A stretch of DNA of 64,000 nt from Legionella sainthelensi (GTDB taxonomy: Bacteria; Pseudomonadota; Gammaproteobacteria; Legionellales; Legionellaceae): positions 3,933,001-3,997,000 of the forward strand of contig NZ_LR134388.1 in assembly GCF_900637685.1 (NCBI RefSeq), written 5' to 3'. The notes under the pieces are model-generated. The model was not told the DNA's origin and ran no database searches. It was given only the letters and a program-made list of their open reading frames with translations. Positions 19,608 through 28,186 of the stretch are shown one piece after another. Each line of letters begins with the position of its first letter. Position 1 is the stretch's first letter. The position numbers and the translations under genes are program-made.

Positions 19608-20426
19608 ATGCCATGGAGTTCAGAACATACTAAATGGCTGGTCGACACTGGCGAGCGATTGCAAACTTCCGATGGTAAAGAAATCTCAATTTGGGAGTTT
19701 CAGTATCAGGACAATGCCCCAATATTTTCAGCTTGGGCCAAACATTTTCGAAACCATTATTGTTTTGATCATGAAATTGATAAATGGCGCAAAGGAACCA
19801 AACACTCCCGTTCAGAATACCTTACAAATATAAAATTTCCTGATGAAAAAACTGCACCAGGTCCAAGCACTCGTGCTGGTGATTTTGGGGAAATCTTGGT
19901 AGCTGATTTTCTTGAATACCTACTTGGTTATTGGGTTCCCCGCACCCGCTACAGAGATAAGACTATCCGAAACGAATCTACAAAAGGTAGTGATGTCATG
20001 GGTTTTTATTTCATAAATGAAGGCAAAACATCCGTGGAGGATAAACTTGCAATTTTTGAGGTCAAAACGCAATTTTCAGGTAGGAAATCCAAAGCACGAC
20101 TTCAAGACGCAGTTAACGATTCTGCAAAAGATATTACCAGAAAGGCTGAGTCCTTAAATGCTATTAAGCAAAGATTATATGCTTCCAATAAATGTGATGA
20201 TGCTGAAAAAATTGACCGCTTCCAAAACGAAGTTGATAATCCATATAAGGAACTATATGGCGCAGTAGCACTTTTTGAAAACAAACTGTTTGACAATGAA
20301 CTCATGTCATCGATCATCACAGCAACTCACCCCTGTTCAAATGACCTTAAACTGATTGTTATAAAGGGGGTTGATATGATGTCGCTCGTTCATAATTTAT
20401 ATAGGAAAGCTGCGGATGAGGCCTGA
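19608..20426 (+). CDS. HamA/AbpA-like PD-(D/E)xK nuclease of a Hachiman-type defence pair
   Basis: 272 residues. A restriction-like nuclease core is visible: RAGDFGEILVADFLEYLLG near residue 90 (Glu), KGSDVMGF near residue 125 (Asp) and LAIFEVKTQF near residue 147 (E-x-K). The large helicase encoded next overlaps it by 11 nt. A DUF1837-like nuclease with a Ski2-like helicase is the composition of Hachiman (HamAB) and AbpAB anti-phage systems, in which nuclease activity is released upon phage-induced helicase action. It is the first gene of the island and reads inward from tRNA-Asn. Family assignment comes from recalled motifs, not alignment. Confidence 0.62.
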   Translation: MPWSSEHTKWLVDTGERLQTSDGKEISIWEFQYQDNAPIFSAWAKHFRNHYCFDHEIDKWRKGTKHSRSEYLTNIKFPDEKTAPGPSTRAGDFGEILVADFLEYLLGYWVPRTRYRDKTIRNESTKGSDVMGFYFINEGKTSVEDKLAIFEVKTQFSGRKSKARLQDAVNDSAKDITRKAESLNAIKQRLYASNKCDDAEKIDRFQNEVDNPYKELYGAVALFENKLFDNELMSSIITATHPCSNDLKLIVIKGVDMMSLVHNLYRKAADEA

Positions 20427-23400
20427 ACAGAAGTCTAAGCAGCTACTTAGCATCACCCGTTCAAAATCTAAGATGTTGGAATATAGTATTCCTGAAGAAC
20501 ACCACATCAGAATCCCACAAGATCCTTTTAAATTATTCACTCTCTCAATTGGCTTATTGGGCGACCTTGCTTCCTCTATTAACAGAGAAAAATCTGATTC
20601 TCCAATTCTCTCAGAGTTACGAGAAAATCTACTTTTCTCTACCCATTTTTTTGATTCCTATCTGCAATCGAAGCTGAATGAAACACTCGACCCATATTTC
20701 GCCCTCCTTGGATCTGCATCTTATTACCTTTGTAATCTTCCTGGAAGCGCATTATTGTTAGCAAATCGTCTTAATGAACAGACTCTGGATTTAGATGCTG
20801 AAGGTTTAGAGAATCTATTACTATGGTTATTACAAGCAAACCTAAAGCCTTATTTAAGTAATCCTAATAGCCCATTCAGAAAATACATTGATAATATTGC
20901 CAGTGAGTTTGTTCAGTTTTTTAAAAATGGTACTGGTGAGGAAAACCTTATTAACTTGAGTGTAACTCTAAAAAAGGCAGCCTACGAATTTGGCACTCCC
21001 AGACAACTTTTATTCGGTGACATTATTGGGGCAGTTATTCGGGTTAAGCTTGAAAATTCTACTTGGAAGTCCTTGCCTCTATATTCTGCATTGTCTCTCG
21101 ACAAATGGCTCCCCACTTTAGAGAAAGAGTCATTTATTAAAGAGCTATGGCCAGCCCAGCATCTATTAGGTAAGGCCAATGTCCTTAAAGGTGAGTCTGC
21201 TATCGTTCAAATGCCCACTAGCGCAGGAAAAACAAAAGCAATTGAATTAATCTTGCGAAGTTCTTTTTTATCAAATCGTATAACCCTAGCAATAATCATT
21301 GCCCCGTTTAGAGCGTTATGCCATGAAATAAAAAATAGTCTAACGGATGCCTTCCATAATGAAAATATCAACGTGGACGAACTTTCTGATACACCCCAGA
21401 CAGACTTTGAAATAGCTGAACTTCTAGGACACCAGCAAATTCTGATTATAACACCAGAGAAATTTCTGTATGTCCTTCGCCATTCGCCTGAACTAGCATC
21501 TATGGTGGGTCTGTTGGTTTTTGATGAAGGACATCAATTTGATAGCGGTACTCGAGGGATCACGTATGAATTACTTCTAACATCATTGCGATCCATGATT
21601 TCTGAAGAAGCGCAGAAAGTTTTGATATCGGCTGTTATAAGCAATGCGGAAACGATTGGCAAATGGCTAAATAATAAGCCTACTGTTGTAGAAGGAAGTA
21701 CACTAAATCCAACGTTTAAATCGCTCGGATTTGCTAGTTGGCTTGATCCCTTAGGAAAAATTGAATATGTTGACATCCGAAATACGGAACAAAGTGAATT
21801 TTATGTTCCCAGAGTTATTGAGAGATTAAATCTTGGGAAGAAAGTTAAAGAAAAGACAGATCGCTACTTTCCAGAAAAAACTGGACAAGATATTGCACTT
21901 TATCTCGGTCTAAAACTCGCTCATAACGGGAGTGTCGCTATATTCTGCGGAAAAAAAACAACAGCAGCTAGTATTTGCAAAAGGGCTGTAGAATGTATTA
22001 AACGAAGTATTCCTCTTCCAATACCATTAGAATTTTCAAATCAGGAAGAGGTTGATAAGCTTTATAACCTTCACATTAAAAATCTTGGGAGTCTAGCGCC
22101 TGCATCTATAAGTGCCAAACATGGCATTTTTACCCATCATAACAATACACCACATGGTATTCGCCTAGCTGTAGAACATGCCATGCGTGAAAACTTAGTC
22201 AAATTTGTTATTTGCACATCCACATTAGCACAAGGCGTAAATCTTCCAATCCGTTATCTGATTATTACCAGCGTTTATCAAGGGACAGAACAAATTAAAG
22301 TCCGAGATTTTCATAATTTGATCGGGCGTGCTGGGCGCGCTGGTATGTATACTGAAGGGAGTATTCTATTTGCAGATCCAATAGTTTATGACAAAAAACT
22401 AAGCCGATATGATAGCTGGCGATGGAAAGTGGTTAAGGACCTCATTGATCCTACAAAATCAGAAGAGTGCGTAAGCAGTCTATCTAAATTAATTCCTTTG
22501 ATCATCCAGAATGACAGGAATAAATCAAATGATAAAAAGGATCATTCATTAACGTGGGACATCTTATCTTTTGCCAAAGCCTACATTAAAGGATGGGACT
22601 CCTTAAATGAAATTATCATAGAAATAGAAAAATCGCATAACACGCAGGGATTTACAGAAGATGCACTGAGACCTCAATTCGAATCTTTCAGCATTATGCT
22701 CTCGTCTATTGAAGGATTTCTACTTTCTAACTGGGGTGTAACTGATAATGAATTATCAGAGGTTGAACTTCTGGATCTCACCAAACAAACATTGGCTTAT
22801 TTCTTAGCTGAGGATAAACAACGAGAGCAACTCCAAGAATTATTTAAAATTTTGGCTAAAAATATATCTACAAATATAACAGATATAAATCGTAGAAAAG
22901 TATTCGGTAAAACCCTTTATGGTGTTAATGAAGCTCAAGCAATAGAAAGATGGGTACAACTACATACCGAAGAACTCATTACAGTTAAGGAAGAAGAATT
23001 TATTGAACTAATATGGCCATTGTTCAATCAACATATTCATAGTAAAACTTTTAGAAATTTTAATAGACAAGATGTATTGATGGCAATTGCTAAACAGTGG
23101 TTTTTAGGAGTTCCCTTTCACGAATTGTTTAAAATTTCTAAAGAACAAGATTGCAAGCTTGGCAAAGGGAAAAAACCTAGAAAAATTAAAATTGAAAATA
23201 TTATCGATATTTGTGAAGGTGGGCTATCCTATGATGGAGCTTTAGTTATAAATGCAGTCTGTGAATTTTATGCGAATTTAGATTGTAAAGCTGGTAATGA
23301 TGTTTCAAAGCGTCTCCAATTTTTTCAAAAGCGTATTAAATATGGCCTGCCTACAGAAGCATCTATCTCTTTTTATGAACTTGGTTTTGCAGATCGCGTT

Positions 23401-23553
23401 ATTTGCCAAGACCTTGCTATGTCTATTAATCTTTCTGGTACTCGGAAGAAAGAATGTATTAAGACTCTAAAACAAAACAGCGAATCTGCTCTTATATTAA
23501 TTAAGAAATACCCTCATTACTTTCAAGAGCGAATGAATGAACTACTGCGGTGA
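20416..23553 (+). CDS. HamB-like superfamily 2 (Ski2-like) DExH helicase of a Hachiman-type defence pair
   Basis: 1045 residues. After about 250 helical residues come Walker A MPTSAGKTKA (near 265), motif II LVFDEGHQF (DEGH, near 368), motif IV-V STLAQGVNLPIRYLIITS (near 600) and motif VI NLIGRAGRAGMY (near 635). The C-terminal 400 residues are helical with no assigned domain. The motif set is Ski2-like, as in HamB. The start overlaps the upstream nuclease by 11 nt, indicating co-translation. In Hachiman the helicase senses or remodels DNA and controls the nuclease HamA. An AbpB-type assignment is equally possible. Confidence 0.65.
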   Translation: MRPEQKSKQLLSITRSKSKMLEYSIPEEHHIRIPQDPFKLFTLSIGLLGDLASSINREKSDSPILSELRENLLFSTHFFDSYLQSKLNETLDPYFALLGSASYYLCNLPGSALLLANRLNEQTLDLDAEGLENLLLWLLQANLKPYLSNPNSPFRKYIDNIASEFVQFFKNGTGEENLINLSVTLKKAAYEFGTPRQLLFGDIIGAVIRVKLENSTWKSLPLYSALSLDKWLPTLEKESFIKELWPAQHLLGKANVLKGESAIVQMPTSAGKTKAIELILRSSFLSNRITLAIIIAPFRALCHEIKNSLTDAFHNENINVDELSDTPQTDFEIAELLGHQQILIITPEKFLYVLRHSPELASMVGLLVFDEGHQFDSGTRGITYELLLTSLRSMISEEAQKVLISAVISNAETIGKWLNNKPTVVEGSTLNPTFKSLGFASWLDPLGKIEYVDIRNTEQSEFYVPRVIERLNLGKKVKEKTDRYFPEKTGQDIALYLGLKLAHNGSVAIFCGKKTTAASICKRAVECIKRSIPLPIPLEFSNQEEVDKLYNLHIKNLGSLAPASISAKHGIFTHHNNTPHGIRLAVEHAMRENLVKFVICTSTLAQGVNLPIRYLIITSVYQGTEQIKVRDFHNLIGRAGRAGMYTEGSILFADPIVYDKKLSRYDSWRWKVVKDLIDPTKSEECVSSLSKLIPLIIQNDRNKSNDKKDHSLTWDILSFAKAYIKGWDSLNEIIIEIEKSHNTQGFTEDALRPQFESFSIMLSSIEGFLLSNWGVTDNELSEVELLDLTKQTLAYFLAEDKQREQLQELFKILAKNISTNITDINRRKVFGKTLYGVNEAQAIERWVQLHTEELITVKEEEFIELIWPLFNQHIHSKTFRNFNRQDVLMAIAKQWFLGVPFHELFKISKEQDCKLGKGKKPRKIKIENIIDICEGGLSYDGALVINAVCEFYANLDCKAGNDVSKRLQFFQKRIKYGLPTEASISFYELGFADRVICQDLAMSINLSGTRKKECIKTLKQNSESALILIKKYPHYFQERMNELLR

Positions 23554-23845
23554 TAAACAGTCAAAGCTATGTGTTCTGCTCTCCCAACATTTTTTCTAAT
23601 AAAGAGGAGGATGTAAAACAGAAACAATATATTTTTCTGTTCATTGTTTAATCCTTTATATGCCTTAATCAGATCTGCTAAATCATCCGAATCAGCATAA
23701 AAATAAGCTACAGGCAATTTAAGTACTGCAGCAATACGACTTAGCATCGATTAATCAGGAGTATGTCTACCTACTTCGTAATGGTTCATACGCGCCCTCC
23801 GAGAAAACTCATCCATACCAGCAGCTATGCCAGGTTTTTTTGTGA
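23523..23845 (-). pseudogene. Broken XRE-family regulator
   Basis: On the minus strand the reading GIAAGMDEFSRRARMN, then HYEVGRHTPD, looks like the end of an XRE helix-turn-helix. A TAA stop (near 23750) follows, and the frame continues as SMLSRIAAVLKLPVAYFYAD, a standard downstream part of the same domain. At the 5' end a run of seven A separates a plausible ATG (MSQ) from the HTH frame; one more A would restore it. So there is probably one frameshift plus one premature stop. It overlaps the 3' end of the helicase gene by about 30 nt and may once have regulated the island. Confidence 0.65.
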
Positions 23846-23948
23846 CATACCCCTAGCCAGCAAGTAGCCTTTTTTCTTGCAAACGGGAAAACCAACCTAT
23901 CATTGCCAAAAAAATAATAATTTATTTGCAGACATGTAAAAAATACAC

Positions 23949-24036
23949 GGGACAATCGGGACAACTGGGACACGCGCATAAATAAAGGGATAAATGTGTC
24001 CCCACCTTATAAATTGAAGATGGGGAATAAGGGACA
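23949..24036. repeat. TGTCCC/GGGACA repeat cluster C
   Basis: GGGACA occurs at 23949, 23958 and 23967, exactly 9 nt apart. An opposing TGTCCC is at 23997 and another GGGACA at 24031. The same core with the same 9-nt period appears at two other intergenic places in element 1. Confidence 0.6.
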
Positions 24037-24093
24037 AATAATTGTTTCGGTATATTAACAAAAACACTGTTCTTGTTGCGCAAAACCAAACGA

Positions 24094-24459
24094 TCACAAT
24101 AAATCTTTTATATTGGGGATAGGGTTATATGTAAATGAGGGCATGGAGATATCCTTTTTCTTACTGGATTGATTCTCTACAGATTTCTTAGTTCGAACTG
24201 CAACAGATTCCTTTGGCGAATATCCTGGCTTTTGATCATACAGGTATTTCAACACGTATAACCTGAACGTATTGTAAGTTGCTGTGAAGGATCCCTCGTC
24301 TCTAAGCGTTTCCCATATGATGGTAATCGACCATCCTTTTTCCAAAGCTTCAGAAATGTCTTCGCGCATAGCAAGGAATTCCACTTTATTTTTTCTGGAG
24401 TTCGTTCTTTGTTGACTCTGTTTAGACGTCATTATGTTTTCTGTTAAGGATTTTTTCAT
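24094..24459 (-). CDS. TraK-like oriT-binding protein
   Basis: 121 residues. The region LAMREDISEALEKGWSITII, followed by WETLRDEGSFTATYNTFRLYV, matches the compact DNA-binding core of TraK-family mobilisation proteins. RP4 TraK (134 residues) binds beside oriT and bends it to help the relaxosome form. An oriT with strong resemblance to that of RP4 lies 220 nt upstream, and this gene is transcribed away from it, the same arrangement as traK and oriT in RP4. The tail is rich in Lys and Ser. No TraJ, TraH or TraI relaxase is found in the element. Confidence 0.72.
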   Translation of the reverse strand: MKKSLTENIMTSKQSQQRTNSRKNKVEFLAMREDISEALEKGWSITIIWETLRDEGSFTATYNTFRLYVLKYLYDQKPGYSPKESVAVRTKKSVENQSSKKKDISMPSFTYNPIPNIKDLL

Positions 24460-24617
24460 GGTATTTACTCTCCATATTACTGGTTATTCAATCCTTTGAG
24501 TTTTATCGTTTATTTCTATTTATTTTCGACTTTTTCGGTAACTGACTAAGCCCTTTTTGGGTATTTTCGGTAATTTATTATTTATTTCCGTTTATTCATG
24601 ATTATTTTCGTTACTAA

Positions 24618-24631
24618 TCGTTATATAACGA
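24618..24631. repeat. 14-bp perfect palindrome upstream of traK
   Basis: TCGTTATATAACGA, in the AT-rich gap between the traK-like gene and oriT, surrounded by TTTTCGGTA and ATTTCCGTTTAT motifs. It could be an operator for traK or part of the relaxosome assembly region. Confidence 0.45.
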
Positions 24632-24680
24632 ACAATTACGAATAATTACCGAATTACGGTTCCAAAATAAATTTCAAAAT

Positions 24681-24760
24681 ACAGGGCAAGATAGGTGAAG
24701 TTAGCTAACCAGCAAGCTGGTTGCCAAACTTCACGTCTTATTCGCACCTGCGGTGCTCAA
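24681..24760. other. IncP-alpha (RP4)-type origin of transfer, oriT
   Basis: The sequence follows the RP4/RK2 oriT in order. It starts with GGGCAAGATAGGTGAAGT (RP4: GGGCAGGATAGGTGAAGT). Next is an inverted repeat GTGAAGTT (24695-24702) / AACTTCAC (24727-24734) enclosing AACCAGC-AA-GCTGGTT. It ends with CTTATTCGCACCTGCGGTGC followed by TCAA (RP4: CTTATTCGCACCTGGCGGTG, then CTCAA). By analogy the nick would lie on the minus strand in TATCTTG^CCC, between positions 24687 and 24686. The traK-like gene is on the nick side, as in RP4. The RP4 sequence is recalled from memory, so the exact percent identity needs checking. Confidence 0.82.
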
Positions 24761-24786
24761 TGTAAAAACCAATGGTATAGGCAATT

Positions 24787-26538
24787 TTATTCACCTCCCC
24801 AAATTTTACTGGTAAAGACATACAGTCTTGGCGTGCCAACTCCTTTGATTCTTGGCTTGTGTGAGGCCTTACCATCAGAAGCGGGTTTCAGCCAGCCAGC
24901 TTGTAATAAAGCCCTTGTCACGGTGCGTTGATCAAAGCCTTTGCACAGCTCATTTTTGTACGCCTCGGTTAACACCATATAGATGCGAAATCCTTCATCA
25001 TCTGTATGATAAAATCCTGCTCGGTTGAGAGTTTTGTCACTGTTGGGTGAGTTGGCATTATCAAAGCGGCTGGCACCATGAGATTCAAAGAAGGCACGCA
25101 CCTGCGCCATAATGGCGCGATCTTCGCGAAGACCATCAGTCCCAAATGAATCCTGCCATGCAATAAAGCATTTTTTCGCAGCATAGTAAGCCTCACCTTT
25201 TTGCCACCCTGTCAGGCCAAATTGACTGGCCAATTCTCCGGCAGCAGCAACTAATGCAAAGCGTCTTGCAACACGGATAATCTGACCTGTTGCATCGGGT
25301 TGAATGACTGCATCAACAAAGGTTTGAATGGTATCGGTGATAAATCGGCTGATTGTTTGTCGGTTGGCAACCACTTGATTCAACCACGCCATACCGATTG
25401 CACCATGATATCGACTGCTGTATTTCTTAAGCGATAAAGCCATACTTCCTGGGCTTAGTCGATCATGAATTGTTTCAAAGATCCCCATCCCGCAACCTGC
25501 ATCCGCTTCGATATCAGCAAGCCTGATTTCCTGACCTGCATTAATGCGCTGTCCTGATTTTGCCATGAGTGCTGTCAAAGACTCTTCACCAGCAGATAAG
25601 AAAAATAAAGACCACCGAGAAGATTGCCTGACCGTGCCTGTTCGAGAAGCACGTGTTTTTCCCTGACCATTGGCTAGCAAATATGCCGCTTCCCCTGCTT
25701 CTCTGGGATCAATTTGACTGAGTTCATCAAGGATCAACAATCCATCATTGTGTAATGACGCCAAGCCTTCAAGCCCATTGGTGGTGCTGCGCCATAAACG
25801 GCAATAAGATTGTGGGTTTCCCCAAACAGAAGCGGCCAAACTTAATGCAGTGCTTTTCCCTGATGAGGATGCGCCTCTGAAATGAAAACCTCCTGAGTCT
25901 TCGCCAACAATCTTTGACAGAACCGGTGCAAGGGCTACAGAGATGGCAAACACCAGTCTTGAGTTGCCTGATGCCAGCCGACCTATTGAATCTCGCCATT
26001 CTTCAACACTACCCTTAGCGGACATTGCCGGTTCAATTGCATTGGTATTCTGGAAGACAATCTTCTCTGTTGATTGCCCGATACACTGGGAAGCGGTTAC
26101 AAAGACATCACCATACCAACCCAGTTTATCAACACATCGTGCACGTGCGTCTACTGGAAAGACCTGTAAATAGGAGGCTAACAAATCGCGAGCAGTCCTA
26201 TTGGGAGAAATACTCAATCCCAATCTTGCCAGCTCTCGCCTCACATCCGATGAATCACCTTGCAACAAAGCCAGTGGCATCGCCCACTGATGAGTGATGC
26301 CATCATCGTCCTGCCATTCCAGCAAACGACCCCATTCACCACTCTGAGCATCTCGGGTTTTGGCAACGACATACAAGGGTGCGCATATCCATCGAGGTGG
26401 TAATGGAGTCCCATCCTTATCGATACCGATAAAAGTTAACCCATCAGCAGTTAATCGAAAGCGACCACCAGCATAGTCGCAAAAAACTGGACGCAGCTTT
26501 GGTGTATTGGGTAATTCTATAACATGATTTTGTGACAT
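24787..26538 (-). CDS. DUF927-family ATPase (primase/helicase-like) of a mobile element
   Basis: 583 residues. Central P-loop GASSSGKSTALSLAASVWG near residue 225 and Walker B LLILDELSQID near residue 270, then FLSAGEESLTALM. This arrangement is typical of the DUF927 proteins of phages and integrative elements, distant relatives of replicative helicases or primase C-terminal domains. The N-terminal 190 residues form the DUF927-specific region (TRDAQSGEWGRLLEWQD and others). It begins 66 nt after a small HTH gene and ends 26 nt before oriT, so it could support replication of the excised circle. The role is inference. Confidence 0.78.
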   Translation of the reverse strand: MSQNHVIELPNTPKLRPVFCDYAGGRFRLTADGLTFIGIDKDGTPLPPRWICAPLYVVAKTRDAQSGEWGRLLEWQDDDGITHQWAMPLALLQGDSSDVRRELARLGLSISPNRTARDLLASYLQVFPVDARARCVDKLGWYGDVFVTASQCIGQSTEKIVFQNTNAIEPAMSAKGSVEEWRDSIGRLASGNSRLVFAISVALAPVLSKIVGEDSGGFHFRGASSSGKSTALSLAASVWGNPQSYCRLWRSTTNGLEGLASLHNDGLLILDELSQIDPREAGEAAYLLANGQGKTRASRTGTVRQSSRWSLFFLSAGEESLTALMAKSGQRINAGQEIRLADIEADAGCGMGIFETIHDRLSPGSMALSLKKYSSRYHGAIGMAWLNQVVANRQTISRFITDTIQTFVDAVIQPDATGQIIRVARRFALVAAAGELASQFGLTGWQKGEAYYAAKKCFIAWQDSFGTDGLREDRAIMAQVRAFFESHGASRFDNANSPNSDKTLNRAGFYHTDDEGFRIYMVLTEAYKNELCKGFDQRTVTRALLQAGWLKPASDGKASHKPRIKGVGTPRLYVFTSKIWGGE

Positions 26539-26604
26539 ACGTTATTCTCCAAACAACAGTCAAACTATCGAAATGAAGCATATTCATTCTGACAAATTTT
26601 AAAT

Positions 26605-26880
26605 TTATACGTTCTCAACAGGCTGTAACTGATGTTCGTCACTGGTTGAGTAATAAATTTTTTGTTGTTGGAGAAAATTCAACACATCGCTTTTTCGGTA
26701 CAACACCTTACGACCAATTTTTAAATAGGGAACACCACCACCGGCCCAACGGTTACGTTCAAGTAACTGGGTGGAGCAGCTTAATACCGCAGCGATTGTT
26801 TGTTGATTAAAAAGCGCAGAATGTGGCGCTGATTCGAATTCGTTTAATAGATGTAACCTAGATGCTTTTTGTGCAGGCAT
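26605..26880 (-). CDS. Small helix-turn-helix protein (AlpA/excisionase-like)
   Basis: 91 residues with a MerR/AlpA-type HTH: LFNQQTIAAVLSCSTQLLER, then VPYLKIGRKVLYRKSDVLNF. The pattern of HTH followed by a GRKVLYRKSDV wing is typical of HTH_17 excisionase-like proteins of integrative elements. It is 66 nt upstream of and co-directional with the DUF927 gene, likely one operon. It may regulate the element or act as a recombination directionality factor. Confidence 0.72.
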   Translation of the reverse strand: MPAQKASRLHLLNEFESAPHSALFNQQTIAAVLSCSTQLLERNRWAGGGVPYLKIGRKVLYRKSDVLNFLQQQKIYYSTSDEHQLQPVENV

Positions 26881-27169
26881 AGGACTCTCCGCAATTGATT
26901 ATTCACACAGCATAATGCTGAACCAGTCAATCCTTTGAATGAATCCCAATGCCTTCCCGGTCTAGCCAAAGCGAAACATTGTTCTTCTCTTTTCCTTAGC
27001 TGAATTTAGCTCCTGCTCAATAGCTTTTTTGGTAAAAAATAGCTCAAACCTCAAGCTCGGAAAAAGTATCGCGCATTCCTTAAAAGGTTGTCAAGCTAAA
27101 AAGATCATATTCAAAGCTGTGTTCTCGAATGATATTCATTGATACTGAAATTCGTTCTAAAAATGAATT

Positions 27170-27257
27170 TGTCCCACGAGTCCCACTGATGTAAAACAAG
27201 GTTGGGGCGGCTCAAACGCAGTAGTGGCGCGGGTGCCCCACTTGTCCCCTTTGTCCC
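27170..27257. repeat. TGTCCC repeat cluster A
   Basis: TGTCCC at 27170 with AGTCCC at 27179, then TGCCCC/TGTCCC/TGTCCC at 27234, 27243 and 27252, all in 9-nt steps. Between them ACGCAGTAGTGG is shared with cluster B at 29863 (ACGCAGTAATGG). Most of the remaining 430-nt gap from 26881 to 27310 is AT-rich with no gene that I can see. Confidence 0.6.
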
Positions 27258-27310
27258 GCCCTTTTTTTCATATTCTGCAACAGGTTTTATCTTATAGTTG
27301 CATATAATGG

Positions 27311-28186
27311 TTAAAGCTTTGTCAGAAATGTATTGGTTATTACTTCAACTGCATCAGCTAAATCCCATCCTTCTGTTGCCATTCGTTGGTTATTTTCAGT
27401 CAATGTATAATTTCTTCCTTGTCCTTCTGTAGTTATGGGCTGCGAATGGGTTTTTCTTAAGTCAGCTGATAATAAAGGGCCAATATCACCCATAAAAGCA
27501 TGATCTTGCAGCTTGTTATGGAGGTTTTCAGTAAACAATTTTTTTGAAATGCTTTTATTATCTTTAGCCATGTAGTCCAAAAAAATTGCCATCGTTTTTT
27601 CAGCATCAAAGTCTTTTGTATTTATGGCTAACCATAAATCAAATGCATCTCGTCCTTTTTTACGTTCATATAATGCTCGTAATTTTGTTGCGAGTAATTC
27701 TTCAAACTGGAAGGTATTAATTTTGGCATTTCCACGAAACCAATCGGATTCAACAGAATATGGCATTTCTAAACGCTCAAGGATGGAGAAGCTTTCCTGA
27801 ATATTAATCTCAACTTTAATTTTCTGTTTTGATGAAGGAGACATCTCAGGGGCAAATTGATATAACAGTTTGAAGCTTTGGCTTGTCTGTCTTGTTTTAG
27901 GTTCACCAAGCCACGATCCTAAACACTTTCGTAATGCATCAATAATCTCTTTAATACCGCCATGCGTGGTTCTTACTAAATCAATATCCTCGCTATATCG
28001 AGCCGCTGGATGGAAGAATAATTTATGAAGTGCTGTTCCTCCCCTAAAGGCTAACTCACTGGCGAGAAATGGATTTGAAAAAATCTCAACAATAGCTCTG
28101 GATAGTATTAAATCTTGCTCGACCTGCATATCATCAGTCCATGGCGCAACTTGCCGCCATTGTGTAATCTGTGCAAAAGGAATCAC
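27311..28186 (-). CDS. AbiEii-type nucleotidyltransferase toxin
   Basis: 291 residues. The nucleotidyltransferase signature is clear: ELAFRGGTALHKLFF near residue 40, then RYSEDIDLVRT near residue 60 (GGTxxxK and DxD). The C-terminal part is helical. AbiEii proteins are the toxins of type IV toxin-antitoxin pairs and cause abortive infection; related MenT enzymes block growth by adding nucleotides to tRNA. The start overlaps the stop of the upstream antitoxin gene by 4 nt, the standard AbiE layout. Confidence 0.85.
   Translation of the reverse strand: MIPFAQITQWRQVAPWTDDMQVEQDLILSRAIVEIFSNPFLASELAFRGGTALHKLFFHPAARYSEDIDLVRTTHGGIKEIIDALRKCLGSWLGEPKTRQTSQSFKLLYQFAPEMSPSSKQKIKVEINIQESFSILERLEMPYSVESDWFRGNAKINTFQFEELLATKLRALYERKKGRDAFDLWLAINTKDFDAEKTMAIFLDYMAKDNKSISKKLFTENLHNKLQDHAFMGDIGPLLSADLRKTHSQPITTEGQGRNYTLTENNQRMATEGWDLADAVEVITNTFLTKL

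Noticed and set aside
24501-24640. CRISPR-like array from the TTCGGTA/TTTCCG repeats
   Set aside because: Words are short, irregularly spaced and lack spacers of constant length. Better explained as an AT-rich relaxosome or promoter region.
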